NCBI GenBank assembly: GCA_038851035.1
Contig: JAWCLH010000007.1
Location: 1 to 64,000, forward strand
Direction: 5' to 3'
DNA from: Thermoplasmata archaeon
GTDB lineage: Archaea > Thermoplasmatota > DTKX01 > VGTL01
Length of the DNA stretch: 64,000 nt
The notes under the pieces are model-generated. The model worked only from the letters and a program-made list of their open reading frames with translations, ran no database searches and was not told the DNA's origin. Both the position numbers and the translations under genes were made by a program. Positions 1 through 8,932 of the stretch are shown piece after piece (position 1 is the first letter of the stretch; the number at the start of each line of letters is the position of its first letter).

Positions 1-2
1 AG

Positions 3-239
3 CTAGCTCGCGACTTCATAAAGGAAGGCGACGGGGAGGCGGCGATGCAGTTTGCGATGGAGGCGAGGGCGGCGCTGGGAGGAGTGGGGGGAGGGGTAGC
101 GGGCCGGGCTGGGGGAGGACCCGCTGTTGCGGAGGGGCAAGCGAAAAAGCCAAGGGGCGGTCTCAGATGCCCCTCGTGCGGCGAGGCGCTTGAGCCCGAA
201 TGGCCCGTGTGCCCGGCATGCGGGCACAGAACGAGGTGA
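3..239 (+). CDS. C-terminal part of a zinc-ribbon protein (5' end outside window)
   Basis: The frame is open from the window edge, so this is the end of a longer gene; the ATG at 45 is probably internal. The visible part begins with an amphipathic helical stretch, passes through a Gly/Ala-rich linker, and ends in a four-Cys zinc ribbon (CPSCG, then CPACG, with PEW between). The same tail type, CPSCG-x-(K/A)-(L/V)-x-P-x-W, closes the propeller protein at 42557-44380, and a related ribbon occurs at 59894-60184. The helical segment resembles the one before the ribbon in the 42557 protein. Function is unknown; a role as a protein-interaction or scaffold protein is only an inference. Confidence 0.7.
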   Translation, partial: LARDFIKEGDGEAAMQFAMEARAALGGVGGGVAGRAGGGPAVAEGQAKKPRGGLRCPSCGEALEPEWPVCPACGHRTR

Positions 240-497
240 TGTCCTTAGGCAGGGCATGCGGTCTAGAGTGGAGTAAGAAGGAAGACCTGAGAACGTGATA
301 GTCCCATGACAATAAGTGCCGTGAGAATGGGTCGCCTCTGCTCCATGTTATTAAGCTCCATGCGTTGGATTTAGATAGTAGGACTTTGATATACCCCCCA
401 GACAGACCATCGAGATGATGGTTCGAGGTATGCACCCCGCAAGGGGCGGCAAAGGCGAACTGGTTCTCGAAGAGTTTGTCGATAGAGAGTGAGAAAC

Positions 498-677
498 ATG
501 GAGTTTGGAGATAGAGGCGACAGGCGCAGAGGCGGCTTTGGTGGCCCGAGGGAGATGCACCCTGCGAAGTGCTCGGACTGTGGGAAGGACTGCGAGGTGC
601 CGTTCAAGCCCACGGAGGGCAGGCCAGTCTACTGCAGGGAATGCTTCCAGAAGCACCGCCCGCCGAGAAAGTTCTGA
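498..677 (+). CDS. Small CxxC-x17-CxxC zinc-binding protein
   Basis: A 59-residue basic protein with an Arg/Gly-rich N-terminus (RGDRRRGGFGG) followed by CSDCG, the PFKPTEGRPVYC segment and CREC near the C-terminus. This matches the archaeal CxxC-x17-CxxC small-protein family, a presumed zinc ribbon; the RG-rich arm suggests nucleic-acid binding, which is inference. ATG 498 is preferred; an in-frame GTG at 489 is the alternative. TATA-like sequences near 388-396 would leave a leader of roughly 75 bases, unlike the leaderless genes nearby, so post-transcriptional control is possible. The 249 bases upstream (240-488) hold no gene I can support. Confidence 0.7.
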   Translation: MEFGDRGDRRRGGFGGPREMHPAKCSDCGKDCEVPFKPTEGRPVYCRECFQKHRPPRKF

Positions 678-760
678 TTTCGAGAACCGGTTCGGCCCGG
701 GAGACCGGGCACAGGGATAGCCCGATTTTTAGGGCGCATCTTTTTATTTTTTGTTTACCT

Positions 761-2383
761 TCAGCCCCGCTTTCGCTCCGCCGGGGCCTTTCCATACTTG
801 CGACCGACGGGCGCTCCGGCATGCTTACCGAACCTGAGAGCGATTCTCCTGAACAGATCTGCCCTGAGCTTCGTCTGCCTGTCGAACCTCCCGAGGTGGG
901 CCTCGGCGTCCTTGTAGATGTCGTAGCAAGTGCGGCTGTCGATGTCCACGAGAACCCCAGGCACGCCAATTCTCTCGAAATCATCCCTATGTTTTAAATA
1001 GAAAGCCTCGCAGCAGCTACCGATAAATCCCCTTGAGCCCTCCCTTTTTAGTTTACGTAGAACCGACTCGAGATGGTGGTAGCTGTTGATAGAAACTGGC
1101 ACGAGTCCGGTCCGGCGCGCAAGTCCATACATCTCGCCGACGTCGCACCTCCCGCACTCTGCGCAGCCGTCCTTTTTCCGGTACCGGCAGTCCAGAGGCT
1201 TGGCACAGTATGGGAGGAGGAGGTGGTCGCAGCCCTCCCTTGCGATGTCCACCATTCTACCAGCTACAGGGAAAACGAGGTTCACCTCGTCAGGCGCTAT
1301 TCCATACTTGACCCAGTCCTTCTTTTCCAAAGCTTCGAGGAGGACCGATGTGAAGTCATCGGGGCGAGCAAAGGGGACCACGGGCCTCTCTTCCATGAAG
1401 AAGCGCAGGACGGCGCTTTTTATCGCACGCGCGCTCAGGGGTGAATCTTTGAGACGCGCCTCTAAATTCATTATAGACTCGCGGGGGAAGGCAAAAAAGT
1501 CACCCGTTATGAGAGCGCACTGAACTCTCCTTGCGAGCGGGTCCGCGACGAGGGAGACGCGCACCAGCCCCCCCTTCGACTTTCTCGCGGCCCGGAGCAC
1601 CTGCCTCGAACCCGGTGGCCTGCGAACGCCGTATATCCACCCCGCCGAGCGGAAGCGCGGCAGAGCGCGCTTAAGGAGAGCTCTCTCGTAGGCGGTGAGG
1701 GTGCCGCGCCGGAATTCAGCCCCTAGCGACTCCGCGAACCCGCGCGCGAGAGCCCTCTTTATGACGGAGAGGGGTGGGGCCTCGCCCAGCTCCTCAGAGA
1801 GCCAGGTCACTCTTCTCTTGACCGCCCTAACTTCCTTGTCCCGGAGCTTCTCTATCGGAATTCTCAGGGCCCTGAGCATCGTTTCAGCGTCGAAGTCCAC
1901 GAGGAGCGTCCCCTGGAAGAGGAAGGCATTCCCGAGGAAAGTTCCCCCTGTGCCAGATATTTTTCTCCCGCGGACCTCGATGTCGTTCTTCGGCCTGAAG
2001 CGTGCCTCGACCCCCAGCTCCCTGAGGCCCAGCACCGCTCCCTCGCACATCTTCCTGTACATCGCCTCGACGTTTCTCGGTACTCCAGGTGCCTCGCGGT
2101 CCCCGAATATCTCCCAGCCGAGCTGGCTCTCGTCGAAGTAGAGCGCCCCGCCGCCAGTGAGGCGCCTGTTGATATCGATTCCGTGGCGTGCGCAGTACTC
2201 CTCGCGCACCTCCTGCTCGACGCTCTGGTGGTAGCCTACGAGCACCGCGTGAGGCCTCATCCTCATGAAACGGACCGTCTTCGGGACCCTGCCCTCCGCC
2301 CTCGCCCTCAGTATGCATTCGTCGAGCGCCATATTCACCGCGGCGCTCGCGGGCGGGGTGCTCAGGAGCCTCCAGACCTCCAT
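761..2383 (-). CDS. Lipoate-protein ligase A family protein fused to a DUF116 domain
   Basis: 540 residues. Residues 1-250 are a BPL/LPL ligase fold with RRLTGGGALYFD (73-84), KNDIEV (132-137) and the conserved Lys141 in GRKISGTGG, as expected for activation of lipoate or octanoate and its transfer to a lysine. Residues 270-330 resemble the accessory C-terminal lipoate-ligase domain. Residues 345-515 match DUF116, with a Cys cluster (C393, C399, C407, C410, C413), CC457-458 and C486 that could hold metal or an Fe-S cluster. Start 2383 is chosen because MEVWRLL is the family N-terminus and a TATA box sits 26 bases upstream; longer in-frame starts reach 2494. Divergent from gatE. No lipoylated enzyme is encoded in the window. 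Confidence 0.85.
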   Translation of the reverse strand: MEVWRLLSTPPASAAVNMALDECILRARAEGRVPKTVRFMRMRPHAVLVGYHQSVEQEVREEYCARHGIDINRRLTGGGALYFDESQLGWEIFGDREAPGVPRNVEAMYRKMCEGAVLGLRELGVEARFRPKNDIEVRGRKISGTGGTFLGNAFLFQGTLLVDFDAETMLRALRIPIEKLRDKEVRAVKRRVTWLSEELGEAPPLSVIKRALARGFAESLGAEFRRGTLTAYERALLKRALPRFRSAGWIYGVRRPPGSRQVLRAARKSKGGLVRVSLVADPLARRVQCALITGDFFAFPRESIMNLEARLKDSPLSARAIKSAVLRFFMEERPVVPFARPDDFTSVLLEALEKKDWVKYGIAPDEVNLVFPVAGRMVDIAREGCDHLLLPYCAKPLDCRYRKKDGCAECGRCDVGEMYGLARRTGLVPVSINSYHHLESVLRKLKREGSRGFIGSCCEAFYLKHRDDFERIGVPGVLVDIDSRTCYDIYKDAEAHLGRFDRQTKLRADLFRRIALRFGKHAGAPVGRKYGKAPAERKRG

Positions 2384-2404
2384 CGGGACTGGAATTCGCA
2401 GGCG

Positions 2405-2412
2405 GTATATTA
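2405..2412 (-). promoter_or_regulatory. TATA box of the lipoate-ligase/DUF116 gene
   Basis: Minus-strand TAATATAC lies about 26 bases before ATG 2383, as in a leaderless archaeal promoter. It is the main reason for preferring the shorter start. Confidence 0.5.
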
Positions 2413-2570
2413 CATTGCCCTCAAAGGCGCTCCGATGGTTCGTCCCCACAGGGCTGGAACTCCGCGGGGGCCGAGGCACACGACGGTCCCCCATCCTTTC
2501 TGGGACCGGGGAGAAGGGTCCCGGGCTTGGAGGCGGCTTCCCGAGCTCATGAATGAGGTGTAGGAATCAC

Positions 2571-2580
2571 ATTCATATAG
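2571..2580 (+). promoter_or_regulatory. TATA box of gatE
   Basis: ATTCATATAG is centred about 28 bases before the gatE ATG at 2605, with no Shine-Dalgarno in between, consistent with a leaderless transcript. Confidence 0.5.
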
Positions 2581-2604
2581 GCCAACCATGTTACCGGCCT
2601 GACG

Positions 2605-4590
2605 ATGAGCGAGGGCGGCGAAGGCTGGAAGGACCTTAGCGAGGAGGAGTTTGCGAAGCTGGGCTTCAAGTGTGGGCTCGAGATTCACCACCAGATAAGG
2701 ACAGGGCAGAAGCTCTTCTGCAGGTGCCCGGCGGTGCTCCGGAGGGACCCCCCACACACTCGCATACTCAGACACATGAGGCCCACGATGTCCGAACTCG
2801 GGGTCTACGACGGCACAGCGCTGATGGAGTTCAAGACGAAGAAGAACATCACCTATCACATTTACAGGGACACGGTCTGCACCTATGAGTTCGACGACAC
2901 GCCCCCATTCCCGGTGAATCAGGAGGCAGTGGATATCGCGATACACATCGCAATGCTTCTGAACTGCTCGATTGTGGACGAGCTTCACGTGAGCCGCAAG
3001 CAGTACCTGGACGGTTCCATACCCACGGGCTTCCAGAGGACGATGATCGTGGGCGTTAACGGCTGGCTACCCTATAAAGACAGAAAAATAGGAATTATCC
3101 AGCTCGCGCTCGAGGAGGACGCGTGCCGGCAGGTGACCAACTGGCGCCACGACATCACGTTTAAGACCGACAGGTTGAGCATACCCCTCGTCGAGGTTGT
3201 GACACGCCCGGACATCATGCATCCTAGCGAGGTACCGGAGGTTGCGAATGCGATCGGCAGGCTGCTGAGGGCGACTGGGCTGGCGCGCAGAGGCGACGGC
3301 TCGGTCCGGCAGGACATCAATGTCAGCATCAAGGGAGGCACGAGGGTCGAGATAAAGGGCGTCCCGAAGCTCGCCTGGATGACGCCCCTGACGAGAATCG
3401 AGGCCCTGAGACAGAGGGCTCTGCTCGAGCTGCGCGACGAACTCGCAAGGAGAGGGATCACGAAGGACACATTCAGGGCTGAAATCGTCGACTGCTCCAG
3501 CGCCTTTAGGTCGACGGCATTCGAGCCGATAAAGCGGGCACTGGAGGAGGGGGGCGAGGTCCTTGGAGTCAGGCTCGAGGGCTACAAAGATATTTTGAAC
3601 CACCCGACCCAGCCGGGGAAGACTTTCGCGAGCGAGCTCGCGGGCAGGGTGCGTGTGATCGCGTGCATCGAATACGAGCCCGTAAACATCCTCCACACCG
3701 ACGAGATGCCCAAGCTTGGCTCGACCGAGGAGGAGAGGAGGAGGGTTCTCGAGCTCTGCGGGGCGGGGCCAGACGACGTGGTTGTCTTGGTCTGGGGGAA
3801 TCTGCAGGACGCCACGACGGCCGCGCAGGAGGTCAGGACCAGGGCGTTGGAGCTGACGATAGGAGTGCCCAACGAGACCCGCCAGCCCCTGCCCGATGGA
3901 ACGACGGACTTCGAGAGAATTCTGCCGGGCCCGGACAGAATGTACCCTGACACTGACAGCCCACCATATGTGATAACGAAGGAGAGGTTGGGGCAAATCG
4001 CGCGGCGGCTTGGGGAGACCCCAGACAAAAGGATGGCGCGCTACGAGAAGCTCGGAATTCCGCGGCATGTGGGCTGGGAGCTGGCGATTCACCCTCGCGC
4101 CCTCCTCTTTGACCGCCTTCTTGAGGAACTGAATATTGACCCGAAGTTCGCTGCTGCCTTCCTTGTTGAGACGATGAAGGCACTCGCGCGCAGGGGCATT
4201 CCTGTGGACCAGCTCAGCGACGACGTCATAGCTGCGGTCTTCAGGGCTTATAAAGAGGGCAGGCTGGCGAGGGAGGGGGTAGAGCTGGCTATCTCGGCGG
4301 TTGCTGCGCGGGGCGAGAGCGTGGAGGAGAGAATCGCTGAGCTCGCCTCCGGGCGCCCCGGAGAGGAAGAACTTGCAGCGCTCGTTAAACGAGCGGTAGA
4401 GAGCGTCGGGAAGAGGCTTCCGCCGGGCCGCGACCTCTTTGGCGCGGTGATGGGCTCCCTGATGGCGCAGCTCCGCGGGAAGGTGGGTGGGGCAAGACTA
4501 GCGGAGATGGTTAGGCGTGAGCTCGAGGCGGGCGCCGCCCGCGCGGGTCCCCCGCGCCGTGAGAGCGAGACGGCCGCCGGAAATCTATAA
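2605..4590 (+). CDS. gatE: Glutamyl-tRNA(Gln) amidotransferase subunit E
   Basis: 661 residues. GatE is the archaea-specific subunit that, with GatD, converts Glu-tRNA(Gln) to Gln-tRNA(Gln) in the cytoplasm. The N-terminal half shows the GatB/GatE kinase-like core (CGLEIHHQ near residue 24 and SIPTGFQRT), followed by the AspRS-like GAD insert that distinguishes GatE from GatB, and a helical YqeY-like tail that recognises tRNA. Length is close to the usual 620-640 with a slightly long C-terminus. The leaderless promoter is at 2571. No gatD is in the window, so the partner must be elsewhere. Its last codons overlap the TATA box of purP. Confidence 0.97.
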   Translation: MSEGGEGWKDLSEEEFAKLGFKCGLEIHHQIRTGQKLFCRCPAVLRRDPPHTRILRHMRPTMSELGVYDGTALMEFKTKKNITYHIYRDTVCTYEFDDTPPFPVNQEAVDIAIHIAMLLNCSIVDELHVSRKQYLDGSIPTGFQRTMIVGVNGWLPYKDRKIGIIQLALEEDACRQVTNWRHDITFKTDRLSIPLVEVVTRPDIMHPSEVPEVANAIGRLLRATGLARRGDGSVRQDINVSIKGGTRVEIKGVPKLAWMTPLTRIEALRQRALLELRDELARRGITKDTFRAEIVDCSSAFRSTAFEPIKRALEEGGEVLGVRLEGYKDILNHPTQPGKTFASELAGRVRVIACIEYEPVNILHTDEMPKLGSTEEERRRVLELCGAGPDDVVVLVWGNLQDATTAAQEVRTRALELTIGVPNETRQPLPDGTTDFERILPGPDRMYPDTDSPPYVITKERLGQIARRLGETPDKRMARYEKLGIPRHVGWELAIHPRALLFDRLLEELNIDPKFAAAFLVETMKALARRGIPVDQLSDDVIAAVFRAYKEGRLAREGVELAISAVAARGESVEERIAELASGRPGEEELAALVKRAVESVGKRLPPGRDLFGAVMGSLMAQLRGKVGGARLAEMVRRELEAGAARAGPPRRESETAAGNL

Positions 4591-4593
4591 AAA
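4584..4593 (+). promoter_or_regulatory. TATA box of purP inside the end of gatE
   Basis: TCTATAAAAA spans the gatE stop codon and is centred about 28 bases before ATG 4616, so purP is probably transcribed on its own as a leaderless mRNA. Confidence 0.5.
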
Positions 4594-4615
4594 CCCATAC
4601 AATATTTATGCTGTA

Positions 4616-5683
4616 ATGGTACCCCGCGAGAAAATAATGGAGCTCCTGGGGTCCTACGACCTCTCGAGGCTGACGATAGCGACCGTCTGCTCTCATACAA
4701 GCCTCCAGATATTCGACGGGGCCCGTAAGGAGGGCTTCCGAACCCTGGGCATCTGCATAGGAAAGCAACCAAAGTTTTACGACGCCTTCCCGAAGGCGAA
4801 GCCGGACGAGTTCTTCTGCGTCCGGGAGTACAGCGATATAGTGACCAGGGCTGAGGAGCTGGCGGAGAGGAACGCGATCATCGTCCCCCACGGCTCCTTC
4901 GTCGAATATCTGGGGACCGAGCTTTTCGAGGAGCTCCCCCTCCCCACCTTCGGCAATAGGCGGGTTCTGGAGTGGGAGTCGGACAGGGAGAAGCAGAGGG
5001 AGTGGCTGGAGAGCGCGGGCGTCCAGATGCCAGCTAAAATCGCGCGCCCCGAGGACATAAAGCAGCCCGTGCTTGTCAAGTTCTTCGGAGCGAAGGGTGG
5101 GAGGGGCTTCTTCATCGCCAAGAACTACGAGGAGTTCATGGAGATTAACCCGAAAGAGAAGTACACGATTCAGGAGTACGTGATAGGCACCAGGTACTAC
5201 ATGCACTTCTTCTACTCCCCGATATCGACCGAGGGCTACAGGCTGAGCAGAGGCACGCTCGAGCTCCACTCAATGGACAGGCGCGACGAGGCCAATATAG
5301 ACGAGATGTACAAGCTCGGGAGCGCGGAGAGGCTCAAGAAGCTCGGCATCCTCCCGACATTCGTGGTCACGGGAAACGTGCCGGTGGTCATCAGGGAGTC
5401 CCTCCTCCCCAAGGTCTTCGAGATGGGCGAGAGGACGGTCGAGCGCTCCATCGAGCTCTTCGGTGGGATCATAGGCCCCTTCAGTCTCGAATGCATCGTG
5501 ACCGACAAGCTGGAGTTCAAGGTCTTCGAGATCAGCGCGCGCATCGTGGCCGGGACGAATTTCTTCGTCTCCGGGTCACCCTACTACGACCTGCGCGAGA
5601 GCGGGATGTCCATAGGGCGGAGGATAGCGAGGGAGATAAAGCTCGCGAAAGAGATGAACAGACTGGGCGAGGTTCTGTCCTGA
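4616..5683 (+). CDS. purP: FAICAR synthetase (formate-dependent AICAR formyltransferase)
   Basis: 355 residues. PurP uses ATP and formate to formylate AICAR to FAICAR in archaeal purine synthesis, replacing the folate-dependent PurH step. The N-terminus (LTIATVCSHTSLQIFDGARK) is the pre-ATP-grasp domain. The C-terminal ATP-grasp carries VLVKFFGAKGGRGFF, TIQEYVIGTRYYMHFFYSP and the metal-binding end GPFSLECIVTD / FEISARIVAGTN. Start 4616 fits both the family N-terminus and the TATA position; an in-frame extension to 4517 would overlap gatE and has no support. Formate use here may connect with the formate-THF ligase at 17663, but that is inference. Confidence 0.96.
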   Translation: MVPREKIMELLGSYDLSRLTIATVCSHTSLQIFDGARKEGFRTLGICIGKQPKFYDAFPKAKPDEFFCVREYSDIVTRAEELAERNAIIVPHGSFVEYLGTELFEELPLPTFGNRRVLEWESDREKQREWLESAGVQMPAKIARPEDIKQPVLVKFFGAKGGRGFFIAKNYEEFMEINPKEKYTIQEYVIGTRYYMHFFYSPISTEGYRLSRGTLELHSMDRRDEANIDEMYKLGSAERLKKLGILPTFVVTGNVPVVIRESLLPKVFEMGERTVERSIELFGGIIGPFSLECIVTDKLEFKVFEISARIVAGTNFFVSGSPYYDLRESGMSIGRRIAREIKLAKEMNRLGEVLS

Positions 5684-5707
5684 GGGCAGGTAAGAGGATG
5701 GCCTGGC

Positions 5708-6763
5708 TCAGAGCACGATAGCGATCTCCTTGTCGCATCTCGCGCACCTGCGCCCATTCAGGCCCACGACCTCCGCGCTGAAGCCGTAGCGCTCGATCAG
5801 TAGGGAGCCGCAGGCGGGGCATCGCGTGTTTTCATAATCGCCGTGGGGCACGTTCCCGGCGTAGACATACTCCGCGCCGGCTTTCTTCGCCAGCGAGCAG
5901 GCCTCTTCGAGCTTGGCTAGGGGAGTGGGGGGGAGGCTCGTCAGCCTGTAGTCGGGGTGGAAGCGGGAGAAGTGGAGGGGCACGTCCGGCCCCAGCTCTC
6001 TGACGGCCCACCTGCAGAACTGCTCGATTTCCGAGGAGGAGTCGTTCTTCGTAGGGATGACCAGATAGGTCAGCTCCAGATGTATCTTCAGCTCCCTGTA
6101 GAGCCTGCAGGCTTCGAGCACGGGCTGGAGCCTCGCTCCCGAAACCTCCCTATAGAACTTCTCCGTGAAGGCCTTGACGTCTACATTGGCGGCGTCTAGA
6201 AAGGGCGCGAGCTCGCGCAAGGGGGCCTCGCTGATAAATCCATTGGTCACATAGACGGTGTAGAGCCCGTGCCTCTTCGCCTCCTTGCAGCCCTCAAGGG
6301 TGAATTCGTGCCATATCGTCGGCTCATTATAGGTCCAGGCAATGCCCGTCGAGCCCGTCCTCTCCGCCATCGGTGCGAGTTCGGAGAGCTCGAGCGGCCT
6401 GAGGAGGGAGAAGTCGGCGTCCCGGGCCTGCGATATCTCCCAGTTCTGGCAGTGCAGGCACCTCAGGTTGCAGCCCAGCGTGCCGAAGGAGAGGACAGTC
6501 GAGCCCGGGTGGAAGTGGTATAGGGGCTTCTTTTCCACTGGGTCGGGGTGGACCGAGGCGATTCGGCCATATATCAGCGAGTAGAGCCTCCCATGTCTGT
6601 TCTCGCGAACCCCACATATTCCCCGCTTTCCATCGGTGATTGTGCAGCCGTGCGGGCAGAGTCCACACCTCACCCTCCCATCGCCCAGAGCCGTGTAGTG
6701 GGAGGCCTCCCTCGGCCAGCCCGCTCCTTCGGGGTCCCCGCTCCCTTTTTCCGCCACTTTCAT
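5708..6763 (-). CDS. amrS: AmmeMemoRadiSam-type radical SAM enzyme (AmrS-like)
   Basis: 351 residues. The radical SAM motif CNLRCLHC supplies C98, C102 and C105 for the [4Fe-4S] cluster. An N-terminal Cys group (C33, C36, C40, C50; VRCGLCPHGC) is typical of the PflA-like AmrS subfamily, and the C-terminus has a CPACG...CARCD zinc-ribbon pair. These proteins usually co-occur with AMMECR1 and Memo homologues; neither is next to it here, so the substrate is unknown. ATG 6763 is chosen because GGAGGA lies 8 bases upstream; the in-frame extension to 6871 looks non-coding. Downstream of the carboxyltransferase gene on the same strand with a 123-base gap. Confidence 0.88.
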   Translation of the reverse strand: MKVAEKGSGDPEGAGWPREASHYTALGDGRVRCGLCPHGCTITDGKRGICGVRENRHGRLYSLIYGRIASVHPDPVEKKPLYHFHPGSTVLSFGTLGCNLRCLHCQNWEISQARDADFSLLRPLELSELAPMAERTGSTGIAWTYNEPTIWHEFTLEGCKEAKRHGLYTVYVTNGFISEAPLRELAPFLDAANVDVKAFTEKFYREVSGARLQPVLEACRLYRELKIHLELTYLVIPTKNDSSSEIEQFCRWAVRELGPDVPLHFSRFHPDYRLTSLPPTPLAKLEEACSLAKKAGAEYVYAGNVPHGDYENTRCPACGSLLIERYGFSAEVVGLNGRRCARCDKEIAIVL

Positions 6764-6886
6764 CGTGATTCCTCCAGACGAATTTTCGCGCGCTGCGTTC
6801 TCCGGCGCGCGTAAGATTCTTAGAGCCCTTAGAGCCCATACATCTCTTTTTTCCCCGGCTCTGCTGCTCAACCCGAGCCGTCATCG

Positions 6887-8932
6887 TCATTCGAGGAGTA
6901 TTATCGTCTCCCCGGCCGAGACTTGGGTCCCGGGTTTCACCCTTATCTCCTTGACAACGCCCGCCGTGGGCGCCTGAATCTCGTTCTCCATCTTCATCGC
7001 CTCCAGGACGGCCACGCACTGCCCCGCCCTGACGCTCTCCCCAACCGAGCAGAGAACCCTAGTCAGGAGGCCCTGCATGGGCGCGGTGATTGATTTCTCA
7101 GGGGCCGTGGTGGCCCCGGCGCTGGTAATGGCCGGATGGTGTGAAATCTGGGGAGCGCCGGGTCGTTGAGGAGGCGATGGGGTGGGGGTGCTGTCCAGGG
7201 AGCGGGTTGGGGATAGCCCAAGACGCCGCGCAGTGGGACCGGAGCGCGGCCTGGAAGTGGGGAGGGGGGATCGCGAGCCTTCCCGACGATTCTGCGATCG
7301 GCTTATACCGAACGGGAACCAGACAGCAGGCCCCGCCCGGGGCCTAGCACCCGCGTCCTCGACGCTGACATCAAAGACCCTCTCGCCGACCCTGACGAGG
7401 TACTGGCGATGTCCCGACAGGGCCCTGGCCGAGAGCACCTGTTCCGTCAATATTGGGTCGGATGCCCCCTCTCCCCCACCCCTCTCCTCACCAACTCCTC
7501 CCCCTTCCCAAGGGCATCCCGAGCTCTCCTCTCGCCCAGGAGCGGCCCACCCGGGCGGACGGAGCGCTTCGCCTCTGGCTCCTTGAGGGGGGAGGGGCTC
7601 CTCTTTGAGTTCGCCCCTGAGGAAGCTCTTCGCCACCGATGGAAATAGCGCCAGCATGAGCAGCTCCTCTTCGTCCGTCACGCCCAGCTTCCTCCCCTCC
7701 TCCACCACAGCGGGCCACTCCGGTGGCAGGAGGTCTGCCGGCCGTCCAGCGATGGGCTCCTCGTCCCCAATGACCTTTTTCCGAATTCTTTCGTCAACAG
7801 GTGCTGGGGTCCGGCCGTAGCGCCCCTTCAGGTAATCCTTGACCTCATTCGAGACCACCCTGTACCTCTCGCCGCAGAGGACGTTGAATACTGCTTGTGT
7901 GCCCACGAGCTGGCTCGTCGGGGTGACCAGCGGCGGGTAGCCGAGCTCCGCCCTGACCCTTGGGGTCTCCCGGAGGACTTCGGCGAACTTGTCCATCGCG
8001 TTCTGCTCCTTCAGCTGCGAGATCAGATTTGAGAGCATTCCGCCTGGAATCTGGTAGACTAAGACGCTGGTGTCTACCCTCTCGGACACCGGGTCGATCA
8101 AGGCCCCGTATTTCTCCCGAATTCGGGCGAAGTATTCCCTGAGCTCATTAAGGAGGGAGAGATCCAGACCAGTGTCAGCTGGAGTGCCCTGGAGCGCTGC
8201 CACGACAGCCTCTGCCGCGGGTTGCGAGCTCCCGCCGCTCAGCGGGGATATCGCGGTGTCGAGGATGTCGCAGCCTGCCTCCGCCGCGGCCAAATAGCTC
8301 ATCGGGGCCAGACCAGCGGTGCAGTGGCTGTGGAGGCAGAGGGGGAGGCCGACCTCCTTCTTCACAGCCCTGACCAGCTCCTTCGCCGCTGCCGGGGTGA
8401 TCAGGCCGGCCATGTCCTTGATGCAGAGCGAGTCACACCCGAGCTCCGCCAGCCTCCGGAATGTCTGGACATAGTTCTCGACGGTGTGGACCGGGCTCAG
8501 GGTATAGCAAACCGCCCCTTGGACCTCCTTCCCTTCTCTCTTCGCCACCCGGATCGCAAGCTCCATGTTTCTCACGTCGTTCAAAGCATCAAACACTCGG
8601 AAAATATCAATGCCCAAACGGGCCGCGCGGGCGACGAAGCGCTCGACGATGTCGTCGGCGTAGTGCCTGTAGCCGACAAGATTCTGGCCCCTGAGAAGCA
8701 TCTGGAGTCTCGAGCGCGGCAGGGCACTCCTCAGCATCTTGAGCCTCTCCCACGGGTTCTCGTTGAGGTATCGGAGGCAAACGTCGAAGGTCGCCCCGCC
8801 CCATACCTCTAGCGAATGAAAGCCGACCCTGTCCAATTTGTCACAGGCTGGAAGCATGTCGCGGGTTCTGAGCCTTGTGGCCAGGAGGGACTGGTGCGCA
8901 TCGCGCAGGGTGGTGTCGGTGAGCCTCACCAT
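6887..8932 (-). CDS. Pyruvate carboxylase subunit B / oxaloacetate decarboxylase alpha-type carboxyltransferase with biotin carrier
   Basis: 681 residues. The first about 480 form the TIM-barrel carboxyltransferase: DTTLRDAHQSLLATR at the start, the lysine in LCIKDMAGL, and the metal ligands in LHSHCTAG. The last about 75 are a biotinyl domain with EAMKM; Lys647 is the predicted biotinylation site. Between them lies an unusually long Gly/Glu- then Ser/Pro/Arg-rich linker of about 120 residues, so the protein is some 90-110 residues longer than usual family members. It could be PycB, OadA or a related subunit; without a biotin carboxylase or membrane beta subunit nearby the choice is open. Its ATG overlaps the stop of the small upstream gene, which implies translational coupling. 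Confidence 0.88.
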   Translation of the reverse strand: MVRLTDTTLRDAHQSLLATRLRTRDMLPACDKLDRVGFHSLEVWGGATFDVCLRYLNENPWERLKMLRSALPRSRLQMLLRGQNLVGYRHYADDIVERFVARAARLGIDIFRVFDALNDVRNMELAIRVAKREGKEVQGAVCYTLSPVHTVENYVQTFRRLAELGCDSLCIKDMAGLITPAAAKELVRAVKKEVGLPLCLHSHCTAGLAPMSYLAAAEAGCDILDTAISPLSGGSSQPAAEAVVAALQGTPADTGLDLSLLNELREYFARIREKYGALIDPVSERVDTSVLVYQIPGGMLSNLISQLKEQNAMDKFAEVLRETPRVRAELGYPPLVTPTSQLVGTQAVFNVLCGERYRVVSNEVKDYLKGRYGRTPAPVDERIRKKVIGDEEPIAGRPADLLPPEWPAVVEEGRKLGVTDEEELLMLALFPSVAKSFLRGELKEEPLPPQGARGEALRPPGWAAPGREESSGCPWEGGGVGEERGGGEGASDPILTEQVLSARALSGHRQYLVRVGERVFDVSVEDAGARPRAGPAVWFPFGISRSQNRREGSRSPLPTSRPRSGPTARRLGLSPTRSLDSTPTPSPPQRPGAPQISHHPAITSAGATTAPEKSITAPMQGLLTRVLCSVGESVRAGQCVAVLEAMKMENEIQAPTAGVVKEIRVKPGTQVSAGETIILLE

